From JANNGZ01 sp031404155 (GTDB lineage Bacteria; Pseudomonadota; Gammaproteobacteria; Burkholderiales; Burkholderiaceae_C): a stretch of DNA of 26,662 bases. The notes beneath the pieces are model-generated. The model had not been told where the DNA came from, made no database searches, and saw only the letters and a program-made list of their open reading frames with translations. The stretch's first letter is position 1. Every line of letters starts with the position of its first letter. The stretch is from assembly GCA_031404155.1 (NCBI GenBank), contig JANNGZ010000438.1:1-26662 (forward strand), in the 5' to 3' direction. The position numbers were made by a program, and so were the translations under genes. Below, in pieces: positions 15,547 through 23,277 of the stretch.

Positions 15547-16083
15547 ATGTTTCACGCTGTAAATGCGATGCTGGCGCCGGCCGCTCTGGAGCGCCTGACG
15601 CTTTTGCTCAACCACGTGCTCGGGTCGGAGCCGGCGGCGGTCGAGCGCCTGCGCCCACACACGGGCAGCGCCATCGAAATTCAGCTCGACGCCTGGCCCG
15701 CGCTGCTGCCGCCGCCACCGCACTTGCGCTTTCGAATCACCCCGGCAGGCTTGTTGGATTGGGAAGGCGCGCCGGCTGCCGCCGCGGCCGAACTGGAGGT
15801 CCGGCTCGACGGGTCGAACCCGGCGCTGTTGCTGCTCGACACACTTTCGGGCGCGAACCCGTCGGTGCAGGTGCAGGGCGACGCAGCACTCGCCACGGAT
15901 GTGAACTGGCTCTTCGAAAACCTGCGCTGGGATATCGAGGCCGACCTGGAGCGTGTGCTTGGCGTAGCCGCCGCGCATGAGCTGGCCCGCATGGGGAGCT
16001 GGCTGGCCCGGGGAGTGCGTGCCGCGCTTCAGGGCGCCGGCAGCCTGGCGGCGCGGGTGCGTCCTGAGCGCGCCGCCTCCTGA
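15547..16083 (+). CDS. ubiJ: Ubiquinone biosynthesis accessory factor UbiJ (SCP2-type lipid-binding protein)
   Basis: A 178-residue cytoplasmic protein. UbiJ binds ubiquinone intermediates through an SCP2 fold and, with UbiK, organises the soluble Ubi complex. Here the SCP2-like part spans residues ~15-125, with alternating strands (AIEIQLD, LRFRITPAG, LEVRLDG, SVQVQGDAAL) and an amphipathic C-terminal helix region. The assignment rests on this pattern, on DVNWLFENLRWDIEADLERVLG, which is typical of UbiJ, and on its position just upstream of ubiB as in many betaproteobacteria. The ATG at 15547 is the first start at the family N-terminus; the open frame continues upstream to 15292 antisense to wcaJ and is not used. 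A TACAAT box lies 6 bp before the start and no ribosome-binding site is seen. Confidence 0.85.
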   Translation: MFHAVNAMLAPAALERLTLLLNHVLGSEPAAVERLRPHTGSAIEIQLDAWPALLPPPPHLRFRITPAGLLDWEGAPAAAAAELEVRLDGSNPALLLLDTLSGANPSVQVQGDAALATDVNWLFENLRWDIEADLERVLGVAAAHELARMGSWLARGVRAALQGAGSLAARVRPERAAS

Positions 16084-16242
16084 GCCCATGTGGCTCCGCC
16101 ACTTTGCGTATCTTCCTTGGGGGGCCGGACGACGCAGTTCGTCGGGCTCGGGGGCCTCACAAGGAAACGCCGGTCCGCCCCAAGTTTCCTTGCTCCCCCT
16201 CGGGGGGGCGGACGCCGCGTGGCGGCGGCCTTGGGGGCGCTC
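16084..16242 (+). repeat. Hairpin-rich intergenic repeat between ubiJ and ubiB
   Basis: The 159-bp gap is a nest of inverted repeats: CGACG/CGTCG (16130-16134, 16140-16144); CAAGGAAAC/GTTTCCTTG (16160-16168, 16184-16192, 9 bp perfect); a C-run/G-run hairpin at 16195-16208; and GCCGC-GTG-GCGGC (16214-16226). TTCCTTG at 16112-16118 can also pair with CAAGGAA at 16160-16166, so alternative folds exist. The TTCCTTG...CCCCCTCGGGGGGGCGG pattern resembles interspersed REP-like elements known from Burkholderiales genomes. The last part supplies the G-rich stretch before the ubiB ATG. A copy search in the host genome would settle repeat status. Confidence 0.65.
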
Positions 16243-17796
16243 ATGACGCAGTTCACGCGCTTGATCGTCATTGTTTTCACCGTCCTGCGCTTCGGCCTGG
16301 ACGACATCGTTCTGTCCTCCTTCCGCCGGCCCTGGGCGCGCGGCCTGGCGCGTGTGGTGATGGTGGGCCGCCGCTTCAGCGAGCCGCGGGGTGCGCGCCT
16401 GCGGCGAGCGCTCGAAACGCTGGGCCCGATCTTCGTGAAGTTCGGGCAGGTGCTCTCGACCCGGCGCGACCTGCTGCCCTCCGACGTGGCCGACGAACTG
16501 GCCAAGTTGCAGGACAGCGTGCCGCCGTTTCCGGCGGCGCAGGCGCGGGTGCAGGTGGAGCGTGCTTTCGGCCGCTCGATCGAGACGCTCTTTGCCAGCT
16601 TCGAAGCCGAGCCGGTGGCCAGCGCGTCGATCGCGCAGGTGCATTTCGCCACCCTGCGCGACGGCCGCGAGGTGGCGGTGAAGGTGCTGCGCCCGGGCAT
16701 GCTCGAGGTGATCGAGGGCGATCTCGCGCTGCTGCACCGCCTGGCGCGCTGGGTGGAGCGCGTGTCCAGCGACGGCCGGCGCCTGAAGCCGCGCGAAGTG
16801 GTGGCCGAGTTCGACGTCTACCTGCACGACGAGCTCGACCTGGTGCGCGAAGCCGCGAACGCCGCGCAATTGCGCCGCAACATGCAGGGCCTGAACCTGC
16901 TGCTCATCCCCGAGATGGTCTGGGAGCTGTGCCGGCCCGACGTGATCGTGATGCAGCGCATGAACGGCGTGCCGATCAGCCAGGTGCAGCGCCTGCGCGA
17001 CGCCGGCGTGGACATCAAGAAGTTGGCGCGCGACGGCGTCACGATCTTTTTCACCCAGGTGTTTCGCGACGGCTTCTTTCATGCCGACATGCACCCCGGC
17101 AACATCCAGGTGTCGATCGACGCGGCCACCTTCGGGCGCTACATCGCGCTGGATTTCGGGATCATCGGCACGCTCACCGAGACCGACAAGGAGTACCTGG
17201 CGCAGAACTTCATCGCCTTCTTCCGCCGTGACTACAAACGTGTCGCCGAGCTGCACATCGAGAGCGGCTGGGTGCCGGCCGACACGCGGGTCGATGCATT
17301 GGAGAACGCGATCCGCGCCGTCTGCGAACCGCATTTCGACCGGCCGCTGAAGGACATCTCGCTCGGGGCGGTGCTGATGCGGCTGTTCCAGACCTCGCGC
17401 CGCTTCAATGTCGAGATCCAGCCGCAGCTCGTGCTGCTGCAAAAAACGCTGCTCAATGTCGAAGGGCTCGGGCGCCAGCTCGACCCGGACCTCGACCTCT
17501 GGAACACCGCCCAGCCGTTCCTTGAACGCTGGATGAACCGGCAGATCGGCTGGCGCGGCCTGTTCGAACGGCTTCAACACGAGGCGCCGCGTTACGCCCA
17601 GCTGCTGCCCGAGTTGCCGCGCCTGCTGCACCAGGCACTGCGGCGTGGGGCGGCCGACGAGACCCACGCGCTGCGCGCGCTGCTCACCGAGCAGCAACGC
17701 ACCAACCGCCTGCTTCAAGGTCTGGTCTGGGGCGTTCTCGGGTTCATCGCCGGCGCGGTGCTGATGCAGTTGTTGTTCCGCTGGAACGGCGGCTGA
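16243..17796 (+). CDS. ubiB: Ubiquinone biosynthesis protein UbiB (ABC1/ADCK atypical kinase)
   Basis: A 517-residue membrane-anchored protein needed for ubiquinone synthesis; it is thought to act as an ATPase that frees polyprenyl intermediates from the membrane. The hallmark KxGQ segment VKFGQ is at residues 65-69, the ADCK A-rich loop ASASIAQVH at 126-134, the invariant Lys147 in VAVKVLRPG, the catalytic loop HADMHPGN at 280-287 and DFG at 304-306. The C-terminus has one or two membrane helices (LVWGVLGFIAGAVLMQLLF). The ATG at 16243 follows a GGGGG stretch and matches the family N-terminus; the open frame extends through the repeat to 16090 but that part is not conserved-looking. It is likely co-transcribed with ubiJ. 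Confidence 0.96.
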   Translation: MTQFTRLIVIVFTVLRFGLDDIVLSSFRRPWARGLARVVMVGRRFSEPRGARLRRALETLGPIFVKFGQVLSTRRDLLPSDVADELAKLQDSVPPFPAAQARVQVERAFGRSIETLFASFEAEPVASASIAQVHFATLRDGREVAVKVLRPGMLEVIEGDLALLHRLARWVERVSSDGRRLKPREVVAEFDVYLHDELDLVREAANAAQLRRNMQGLNLLLIPEMVWELCRPDVIVMQRMNGVPISQVQRLRDAGVDIKKLARDGVTIFFTQVFRDGFFHADMHPGNIQVSIDAATFGRYIALDFGIIGTLTETDKEYLAQNFIAFFRRDYKRVAELHIESGWVPADTRVDALENAIRAVCEPHFDRPLKDISLGAVLMRLFQTSRRFNVEIQPQLVLLQKTLLNVEGLGRQLDPDLDLWNTAQPFLERWMNRQIGWRGLFERLQHEAPRYAQLLPELPRLLHQALRRGAADETHALRALLTEQQRTNRLLQGLVWGVLGFIAGAVLMQLLFRWNGG

Positions 17797-17926
17797 GCCT
17801 CGTTTCGGCGCGCGGGAGTGCTGCCAGGTGGCGCCCATCGGCGCGTCGGACCTCGGCTGGGTTGGCGCCGCCGATCGGCCCTAAACTCCCGCCCGAATTC
17901 TCCTCACCCCGCCGACCCGAGCCGCC

Positions 17927-19408
17927 TTGCGAAAGACCGCCGTGCTGATCACCTTCGTCATTGCCTACCTGCTCGTCACCATCGCCATCGGGCTGCTCGC
18001 CGCGCGGCGCGTGCATGGGTCGAGGGACTTCCTGGTCGCCGGCCGCTCGCTGCCGCTGTACATGAACGTGGCCACGGTGTTCGCTACCTGGTTCGGCGCC
18101 GAGACGGTGCTCTCGGTGTCGGCCACCTTCGCCAAGGACGGGCTCAACGGCATCCCGGGCGACCCCTTCGGCGCTTCGGTGTGCCTGATCTTCGCCGCGC
18201 TGCTGTTCGCGCGGCTGTTCTACCGCATGAACCTGCTTACCATCGGCGACTTCTACAAGCAGCGTTACGGCAAGGGCGTCGAGGTGTTGACCAGCGTGGC
18301 GATCACCCTGAGCTATCTGGGTTGGACCTCGGCGCAGATGACCGCGCTCGGCCTCGTGATCCATGTGCTCTCCGGCGGCGCCGTCGACCTGAACAGCGCG
18401 ATCCTGGCCGGCGCCGCCGTGGTGCTGGTCTACACCATCTTCGGCGGCATGTGGTCGGTGGCCTTCACGGACCTGTTCCAGACGGTGGTCATCATCATCG
18501 GCCTGACCCTCGTGGCTTGGCTCGTCGGCGACCTCGCCGGCGGTGTCGGCAAAGTGGTGTCGCAGGCCGCGGCCGAGGGCAAGCTCACCATGTTTCCGGC
18601 CGACATGGACGCCGCCAAGTGGTGGGCGATGGCCGGCGCGTTTTTTGCCTTTGCCTTCGGCTCGGTGCCGCAGCAGGACGTGTTTCAGCGCATGACCAGC
18701 GCGAAGGACGAGAACACGGCGGTGCGCGGCACCATCCTCGGCGGCCTGATCTATTTTTGCTTCGCCTTCGTGCCGATCTACATCGCCTACTCGGCGATCG
18801 TGACCGACCCGTCGCTGAAGGAACTCTTCGCTGGCGACGATGCCCGCGCGATCCAGCGCATCCTGCCCGACCTGGTGTTGGCCAAGATGCCGATATGGGC
18901 GCAGATCATGTTCTTCGGTGCGCTGCTGTCGGCCATTCTCTCCACCGCCAGCGGTGCGCTGCTGGCGCCGACGGCGATCTTCACCGAGAACGTGCTGCGC
19001 CCCTTCGTGCCACGCATGGGCGACCGGCAGTTCCTGCTCGCGCTGCGCATCATCCTGGTCGCTTTCACCGCCGGCGCGCTGCTGTTCGCGCTCAACAGCA
19101 AGAGCACGATGTACGAGATGGTGCAGAACGCCTACAACGTGACCCTGGCCGGCGCCTTCGTGCCGCTGGTCGCCGGCGCCTATTGGAAGCGCGCCACCAC
19201 GCAAGGCGCGTTACTGTCGATCGTGCTCGGCATCGGCTGCTGGCTCGGCGCGGGCGCCGTGGCGGCCGACGCGTTGGTGCCACCCAACCTGGTGGGCTTC
19301 TTCGCGTCGCTGATCGGCATGCTGCTCGGCTCGCTGGCGCCCCAATTGCTCGCCAACCGCGGCCAGACGATCGAACAATGCCTGGCACAGGGTGCGAAGG
19401 CGTCTTGA
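17927..19408 (+). CDS. Sodium:solute symporter family protein
   Basis: A 493-residue inner-membrane protein with 12-13 hydrophobic segments, the SSS/LeuT-fold size. Family features include the first helix LITFVIAYLLVTIAIGLLAARR, DFLVAGRSLPLYMNVATVFATWFGAE across residues ~34-59 (SSS helix 2 with the substrate/Na+ region), GDFYKQRYG in the first cytoplasmic loop, GGMWSVAFTD, and SAILSTASGALLAP carrying the Ser/Thr sodium-site residues of helix 8. The substrate (proline, sugar, carboxylate or other) cannot be read. The start is either TTG at 17927 or GTG at 17942, both in frame; neither has a strong ribosome-binding site. The 130-bp gap after ubiB has no convincing terminator. No functional link to the neighbours is evident. 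Confidence 0.9.
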   Translation: MRKTAVLITFVIAYLLVTIAIGLLAARRVHGSRDFLVAGRSLPLYMNVATVFATWFGAETVLSVSATFAKDGLNGIPGDPFGASVCLIFAALLFARLFYRMNLLTIGDFYKQRYGKGVEVLTSVAITLSYLGWTSAQMTALGLVIHVLSGGAVDLNSAILAGAAVVLVYTIFGGMWSVAFTDLFQTVVIIIGLTLVAWLVGDLAGGVGKVVSQAAAEGKLTMFPADMDAAKWWAMAGAFFAFAFGSVPQQDVFQRMTSAKDENTAVRGTILGGLIYFCFAFVPIYIAYSAIVTDPSLKELFAGDDARAIQRILPDLVLAKMPIWAQIMFFGALLSAILSTASGALLAPTAIFTENVLRPFVPRMGDRQFLLALRIILVAFTAGALLFALNSKSTMYEMVQNAYNVTLAGAFVPLVAGAYWKRATTQGALLSIVLGIGCWLGAGAVAADALVPPNLVGFFASLIGMLLGSLAPQLLANRGQTIEQCLAQGAKAS

Positions 19409-19425
19409 GCGCCGCAGCGCCTTGA

Positions 19426-19444
19426 TGGGGCGCGAGGAGCCCCA
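19426..19444 (+). terminator. Hairpin after the symporter gene
   Basis: TGGGGC and GCCCCA form a 6-bp stem around a 7-nt loop, starting 18 bp after the symporter stop. It is followed by AACTTATAATTT rather than a clean T-run, so it would be a weak intrinsic terminator. It abuts the TATAAT box of the next gene and may insulate the two units. Confidence 0.4.
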
Positions 19445-19447
19445 ACT

Positions 19448-19453
19448 TATAAT
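19448..19453 (+). promoter_or_regulatory. -10 box of the fmdB-DUF502 promoter
   Basis: A perfect TATAAT 27 bp before the FmdB-like ATG, which would give a leader of about 20 nt. The best -35 candidate, TTGATG at 19422-19427, is 20 bp away, longer than ideal, and overlaps the hairpin. Confidence 0.55.
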
Positions 19454-19480
19454 TTCCGGTTCCGTATCCAGGGTTCAGCC

Positions 19481-19921
19481 ATGCCGATCTACGCCTATCG
19501 TTGTGCCGAGTGCGGTCACTCGAAGGACGTGCTGCAGAGACTTTCCGACGCGCCATTGAGCGGCTGCCCGGCCTGCGGCGCCGAGGCCTTCCGCAAACAG
19601 GTCACCGCGGCCGGCTTCCAGCTCAAGGGCTCGGGCTGGTACGCCACCGACTTCAAGCACAACGGCGCTGCCGCCAAACCCACCCCCGCAGCGGGCGAGG
19701 GCGGCGCCGAGGCCGCAGCGGCGGCGTCACCCGTCCCGCCGGCCCAGCCCGAAGCTGGCGCTGGTGGCGACGCGGGCGTCGATACGAGCGCCAAAAAAGG
19801 CGATGGGAAAAGCGCCGAAAAGAGTGTCGGCAAAGCAGCCGACAAAGGCGCCGCTGCGCCGGCCGCGGCACCGTCCCCGGCCGCGGCGACCGCGCCGTCC
19901 GGCGACGCGTCGCGTTCCTGA
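19481..19921 (+). CDS. FmdB-family zinc-ribbon protein
   Basis: A 146-residue protein with the FmdB/CxxC_CxxC_SSSS putative regulatory domain at residues 1-~60: MPIYAYRCAECG with C8/C11 and GCPACG with C29/C32, a four-cysteine zinc ribbon. Residues ~62-146 are a low-complexity Ala/Pro/Gly/Lys tail, variable in this family and probably disordered. The molecular role is not established. In betaproteobacteria it is usually encoded next to a DUF502 membrane protein and aspS, as here; only 15 bp separate it from the DUF502 start, so the two are co-transcribed. Confidence 0.9.
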   Translation: MPIYAYRCAECGHSKDVLQRLSDAPLSGCPACGAEAFRKQVTAAGFQLKGSGWYATDFKHNGAAAKPTPAAGEGGAEAAAAASPVPPAQPEAGAGGDAGVDTSAKKGDGKSAEKSVGKAADKGAAAPAAAPSPAAATAPSGDASRS

Positions 19922-19936
19922 GCCCGAAAGCCTGCA

Positions 19937-20593
19937 TTGAAGAAATACCTTCTTGCCGGACTGCTCGTGTGGTTGCCGCTGGCCGTGACGGTCTGGCTGC
20001 TGCATGGTGTGCTGGGTGTCGTCGATGGCGTGTTCGGCTGGTTCCTCAGCTCGGGCCAGGCCTTGCTGCCCGAGGTCGCGCGCCAGCCGCTGGAAACGCT
20101 GCGCGGTGTACCGGGCCTCGGTTTGCTGGTAGTGGTGATCGCGCTGCTGGTGACCGGCGTGTTTGCCGCCAACATGGTCGGCCAGTGGTGGCTGCAGCAG
20201 GGCGGCCGGCTGCTCAACCGGATTCCGATCGTCAAATCGATCTACAGCTCGGTCAAGCAGGTGTCGGAGACGCTGTTCTCCAGCAGCGGCAATGCCTTTC
20301 GCGAAGCGGTGCTGGTGCAGTACCCGCGTGAAGGCTCGTGGACGCTGGCCTTTGTCACCGGCAAACCCGGCGGCGAGGCGGCGCTGCACCTGCGCGGCGA
20401 CTATGTGAGCCTGTATGTGCCGACCACACCCAACCCGACCTCGGGCTTCTTCCTGATGGTGCCCCGAGCCGACGTGATCGCGCTGGCGATGAGCGTGGAC
20501 GAAGCGCTCAAGTACATCATCTCGATGGGCGTGGTGGCGCCGCCGCCGCCGCCGGCGCCACCGCCGGCGCTGGCCCGAAATCCCATCGGCTGA
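19937..20593 (+). CDS. DUF502 family inner-membrane protein
   Basis: A 218-residue protein with two hydrophobic segments, residues ~5-27 and ~60-83, then the conserved DUF502 core (NRIPIVKSIYSSVKQVSE, FREAVLVQYPREGSW, FVTGKP, YVPTTPNPTSGFFLMVPR). The function is unknown. The C-terminus ends in a Pro-rich stretch (VVAPPPPPAPPP). The start is a TTG at 19937 giving MKKYLLAGLLVWLPLAVTV, with GAAAG 7 nt upstream; no ATG in frame would keep the first membrane helix. It follows the FmdB-like gene by 15 bp and precedes aspS by 133 bp. Confidence 0.88.
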   Translation: MKKYLLAGLLVWLPLAVTVWLLHGVLGVVDGVFGWFLSSGQALLPEVARQPLETLRGVPGLGLLVVVIALLVTGVFAANMVGQWWLQQGGRLLNRIPIVKSIYSSVKQVSETLFSSSGNAFREAVLVQYPREGSWTLAFVTGKPGGEAALHLRGDYVSLYVPTTPNPTSGFFLMVPRADVIALAMSVDEALKYIISMGVVAPPPPPAPPPALARNPIG

Positions 20594-20687
20594 GCGCGCA
20601 GGCACTCGCTCAGCCTCGCGGACCGCATGAACGGCCTGCACCGCCGCCATCAGGTTGAACGCCGCCCACCGTGTTGACCCGTCGTGG

Positions 20688-20711
20688 CGAACCCGAACCC
20701 GAATCCGAATG
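20688..20711 (+). repeat. Short tandem hexamer repeat upstream of aspS
   Basis: Four consecutive CGAAYN units (CGAACC, CGAACC, CGAATC, CGAATG) lie 15 bp before the aspS ATG. The repeat sits where the aspS leader or promoter should be. TTGACC at 20674-20679 resembles a -35 box, but no matching -10 follows. It may be a length-variable tract; otherwise the 133-bp gap shows nothing. Confidence 0.4.
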
Positions 20712-20726
20712 CGGAGCACAAGAACC

Positions 20727-22517
20727 ATGAGAACTTCCTACGCCGGCGCCGTCAGTGAAAAGCTGCTCGGCCAAACCGTCACGCTGATGGGCTGGGCGCA
20801 CCGCCGCCGCGACCACGGCGGCGTCATCTTCATCGACCTGCGCGACCGCGAAGGCCTGGTGCAGATCGTCTGCGACCCCGACCGCGCCGACATGTTCGCC
20901 ACCGCCGAGGGTGTGCGCAACGAGTTCTGCCTGCAAGTCGTCGGCCTGGTGCGCGCCCGGCCGGCCGGCACCGAGAACAACAACCTGGTCAGCGGCAAGG
21001 TCGAGGTGCTGGCGCACGAGCTCGAGGTGCTGAACCCCAGCGTCACCCCACCGTTCCCGCTGGACGACGAAAATCTGAGCGAGACCACACGCCTCACCCA
21101 CCGGGTGCTCGACCTGCGCCGCCCGTACATGCAGAACAACCTGATCCTGCGCTACCGCGTGGCGATGGAGGTGCGCAAGTTCCTCGACGAACAGGGCTTC
21201 ATCGACATCGAGACACCGATGCTGACCAAGAGCACGCCCGAGGGCGCGCGCGACTATCTCGTGCCCAGCCGTGTGCACGACGGCATGTTCTTCGCGTTGC
21301 CGCAGAGCCCGCAGCTGTTCAAGCAGTTGCTGATGGTGGCCGGCTTCGACCGCTACTATCAGATCACCAAGTGCTTCCGCGACGAGGACCTGCGCGCCGA
21401 CCGCCAGCCCGAGTTCACCCAGATCGACATCGAAACCTCGTTCCTGGGCGAAGAGGAAATCCGCGCCATCACGGAAGGCATGATCCGCACCGTGTTCCGC
21501 AAGGCGCTCGGCGTGGAGCTGCCGGTGTACGTGCAGATGACCTACGCCGAGGCCATGCACCGCTACGGCTCCGACAAGCCCGACCTGCGCGTCAAGCTCG
21601 AATTCACCGAGCTCACCGATGTGATGAAGAGCGTGGACTTCAAGGTTTTCTCCACGCCGGCAACCACGCCGGGCGGGCGTGTCGCCGCGCTGCGGGTGCC
21701 CGGCGGCGGCGAGATGACCCGCGGCGAGATCGACGGCTATACCGAGTTCGTCAAGATCTACGGCGCCAAGGGCCTGGCCTGGATCAAGGTCAACGACGCG
21801 GCCAAGGGCCGCGAGGGCCTGCAAAGCCCGATCGTGAAGAACCTGCACGACGCCGCCATCGCCGAGATCATTGCGCGCACTGGCGCCCGCAACGGCGACC
21901 TGATCTTCTTCGGCGCCGACAAGGCCAAGGTGGTCAACGACGCCCTCGGCGCGCTGCGGGTCAAGGTCGGCCACAGCGACTTCGGCCGCGCCAAGGGCCT
22001 GTTCGAGGACAAGTGGGCGCCGCTGTGGGTGGTCGACTTCCCGATGTTCGAGCACGACGACGCCGCCGACCGCTGGGTGGCGGTGCACCACCCCTTCACC
22101 GCGCCGAAGGACGGCCATGAAGACCTGATGGACACGGCGCCCGGCGAATGCATCGCCAAGGCCTACGACATGGTGCTCAACGGCTGGGAGCTCGGCGGCG
22201 GCTCGGTGCGGATTCACCGCGCCGAGGTGCAGAGCAAGGTCTTCCGCGCGTTGAAGATCGGCGACGAGGAGGCGCAGCAGAAGTTCGGCTTCCTGCTCGA
22301 CGCGCTGCAATACGGCGCGCCGCCGCACGGCGGCCTGGCCTTCGGCCTGGACCGCATCGTCACGATGATGGCCAAGGCCGAAAGCATCCGCGACGTGATC
22401 GCGTTCCCGAAAACCCAGCGAGCGCAATGCCTGCTCACCGGCGCGCCGGGGCCGGTCGACGAAAAGCAGTTGCGTGAGCTGCACATCCGGATTCGCAATC
22501 CGCAAGCGGCGGGCTGA
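20727..22517 (+). CDS. aspS: Aspartyl-tRNA synthetase
   Basis: A class II synthetase of 596 residues, the bacterial AspRS length. The order is: N-terminal OB-fold anticodon-binding domain (TLMGWAHRRRDHGGVIFIDLRD), class II motif 1 region (EVRKFLDEQGFIDIETPML), motif 2 (CFRDEDLRADRQPEFTQID), the bacterial GAD insertion, and motif 3 (GGLAFGLDRIV). The His in RRRDHGG and the Gly in RPAG correspond to positions linked with tolerance of tRNA-Asn in Pseudomonas-type enzymes, so it may be non-discriminating and act with GatCAB; this is inference. The ATG at 20727 was chosen because MRTSYAGAV matches the family start; GGAG lies about 10 nt upstream. Confidence 0.97.
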   Translation: MRTSYAGAVSEKLLGQTVTLMGWAHRRRDHGGVIFIDLRDREGLVQIVCDPDRADMFATAEGVRNEFCLQVVGLVRARPAGTENNNLVSGKVEVLAHELEVLNPSVTPPFPLDDENLSETTRLTHRVLDLRRPYMQNNLILRYRVAMEVRKFLDEQGFIDIETPMLTKSTPEGARDYLVPSRVHDGMFFALPQSPQLFKQLLMVAGFDRYYQITKCFRDEDLRADRQPEFTQIDIETSFLGEEEIRAITEGMIRTVFRKALGVELPVYVQMTYAEAMHRYGSDKPDLRVKLEFTELTDVMKSVDFKVFSTPATTPGGRVAALRVPGGGEMTRGEIDGYTEFVKIYGAKGLAWIKVNDAAKGREGLQSPIVKNLHDAAIAEIIARTGARNGDLIFFGADKAKVVNDALGALRVKVGHSDFGRAKGLFEDKWAPLWVVDFPMFEHDDAADRWVAVHHPFTAPKDGHEDLMDTAPGECIAKAYDMVLNGWELGGGSVRIHRAEVQSKVFRALKIGDEEAQQKFGFLLDALQYGAPPHGGLAFGLDRIVTMMAKAESIRDVIAFPKTQRAQCLLTGAPGPVDEKQLRELHIRIRNPQAAG

Positions 22518-22601
22518 GCCGCCGGGGCTGCGGGAGCGGCGACGGGGCGCTTGCCCGCGCCGGCCACCGGCCTGGATCCTGCGACGCAGCAGCGCCGCGC
22601 G

Positions 22602-23231
22602 TCAGCGCAGGCCGGCGACGTAGTCGGACACGGCCTTGATCTCGCGGTCGCTCATCTTGGCGGCGATCGCCACCATGATCGGGTTGTTGACCCGCGCGCC
22701 GGCGCGAAAGGCGTTCAACTGCGCCTCGGTGTAGTCGGCATGCTGGCCACCTACACGCGGGAATTGCGCCGGGATGCCGGCGCCGCTGGGGCTGTGGCAG
22801 CCGGCGCAGGCAGGCACCGCTTTGTCGGCAATGCCGCCGCGGTAGATCTTCTCGCCCAGCGCCACCAGTTCCTTGTTCTTGGCGAAACCGGGCTTGGCGT
22901 TCTTGCTGCCGTAGAACGCGGAGACGTTGCGGATGTCGTCATCGGACAAGGCGCTGGCAAAACCCTTCATCACCGGGTTGTTGCGCTTGCCGCTCTTGAA
23001 CTCGGCGAGCTGCCGGGCGAGGTACTCCGGGTGCTGGCCCGCGATGATCGGGTTGGCCGGGCTGCCCCGGGTGCCGTCGGCGGTGTGGCAGGCGGCGCAG
23101 ACCTGGGTCGAAATCACCTGGCCTTTCGCCAAGTCAGGCTTTGGCACCGGTTTGGCGTCCGCCTTGGGGTCGGCGGCCCACACGGGCGATGCCAGGGCGG
23201 CGGCGAGGGTCAGCGCAAGGATCGACTTCAT
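22602..23231 (-). CDS. Dihaem cytochrome c4
   Basis: A periplasmic two-haem electron carrier of 209 residues, typical of cytochrome c4, which feeds electrons to cbb3- or aa3-type oxidases. The signal peptide MKSILALTLAAALASPVWA is probably cut after residue 19. Haem 1 is at C45-x-x-C48-H49 (CAACH), haem 2 at C142-x-x-C145-H146 (CAGCH). The likely axial Met ligands are M88 (NPVMKGF) and M186 (NPIMVAI), one per domain, showing the internal duplication. The ATG at 23231 starts right at the signal peptide; the open frame upstream is antisense to engB. It is convergent with aspS (84-bp gap without a clear terminator) and divergent from engB (46-bp gap), an arrangement common in proteobacteria. Confidence 0.95.
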   Translation of the reverse strand: MKSILALTLAAALASPVWAADPKADAKPVPKPDLAKGQVISTQVCAACHTADGTRGSPANPIIAGQHPEYLARQLAEFKSGKRNNPVMKGFASALSDDDIRNVSAFYGSKNAKPGFAKNKELVALGEKIYRGGIADKAVPACAGCHSPSGAGIPAQFPRVGGQHADYTEAQLNAFRAGARVNNPIMVAIAAKMSDREIKAVSDYVAGLR

Positions 23232-23266
23232 GTCGTGGGTGTGCTCAGGTTCAAAGCCGTGCATTT

Positions 23267-23272
23267 TACAAT
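23267..23272 (+). promoter_or_regulatory. -10 box of the engB promoter (possibly leaderless)
   Basis: TACAAT ends 5 bp before the engB ATG at 23278, in the 46-bp divergent gap with the cytochrome gene. Transcription would start at or near the ATG. No good -35 hexamer is seen at 16-18 bp. Confidence 0.4.
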
Positions 23273-23277
23273 GCCCG

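Noticed and set aside
15484..17838. 784-codon open frame on the minus strand antisense to ubiJ and ubiB
   Set aside because: It runs antisense to two well-supported genes, spans their intergenic repeat, has no domain pattern, and is rich in Arg/His/Gln as expected for a shadow frame in GC-rich DNA.
17744..19204. 486-codon minus-strand frame opposite the symporter gene
   Set aside because: His/Gln/Arg-rich low-complexity shadow, while the plus strand reads as a 12-13 helix transporter.
22518..22601. Bidirectional terminator between aspS and cytochrome c4
   Set aside because: Only short GC stems (for example GGCC-ACC-GGCC) without T-runs on either strand; too weak to call.
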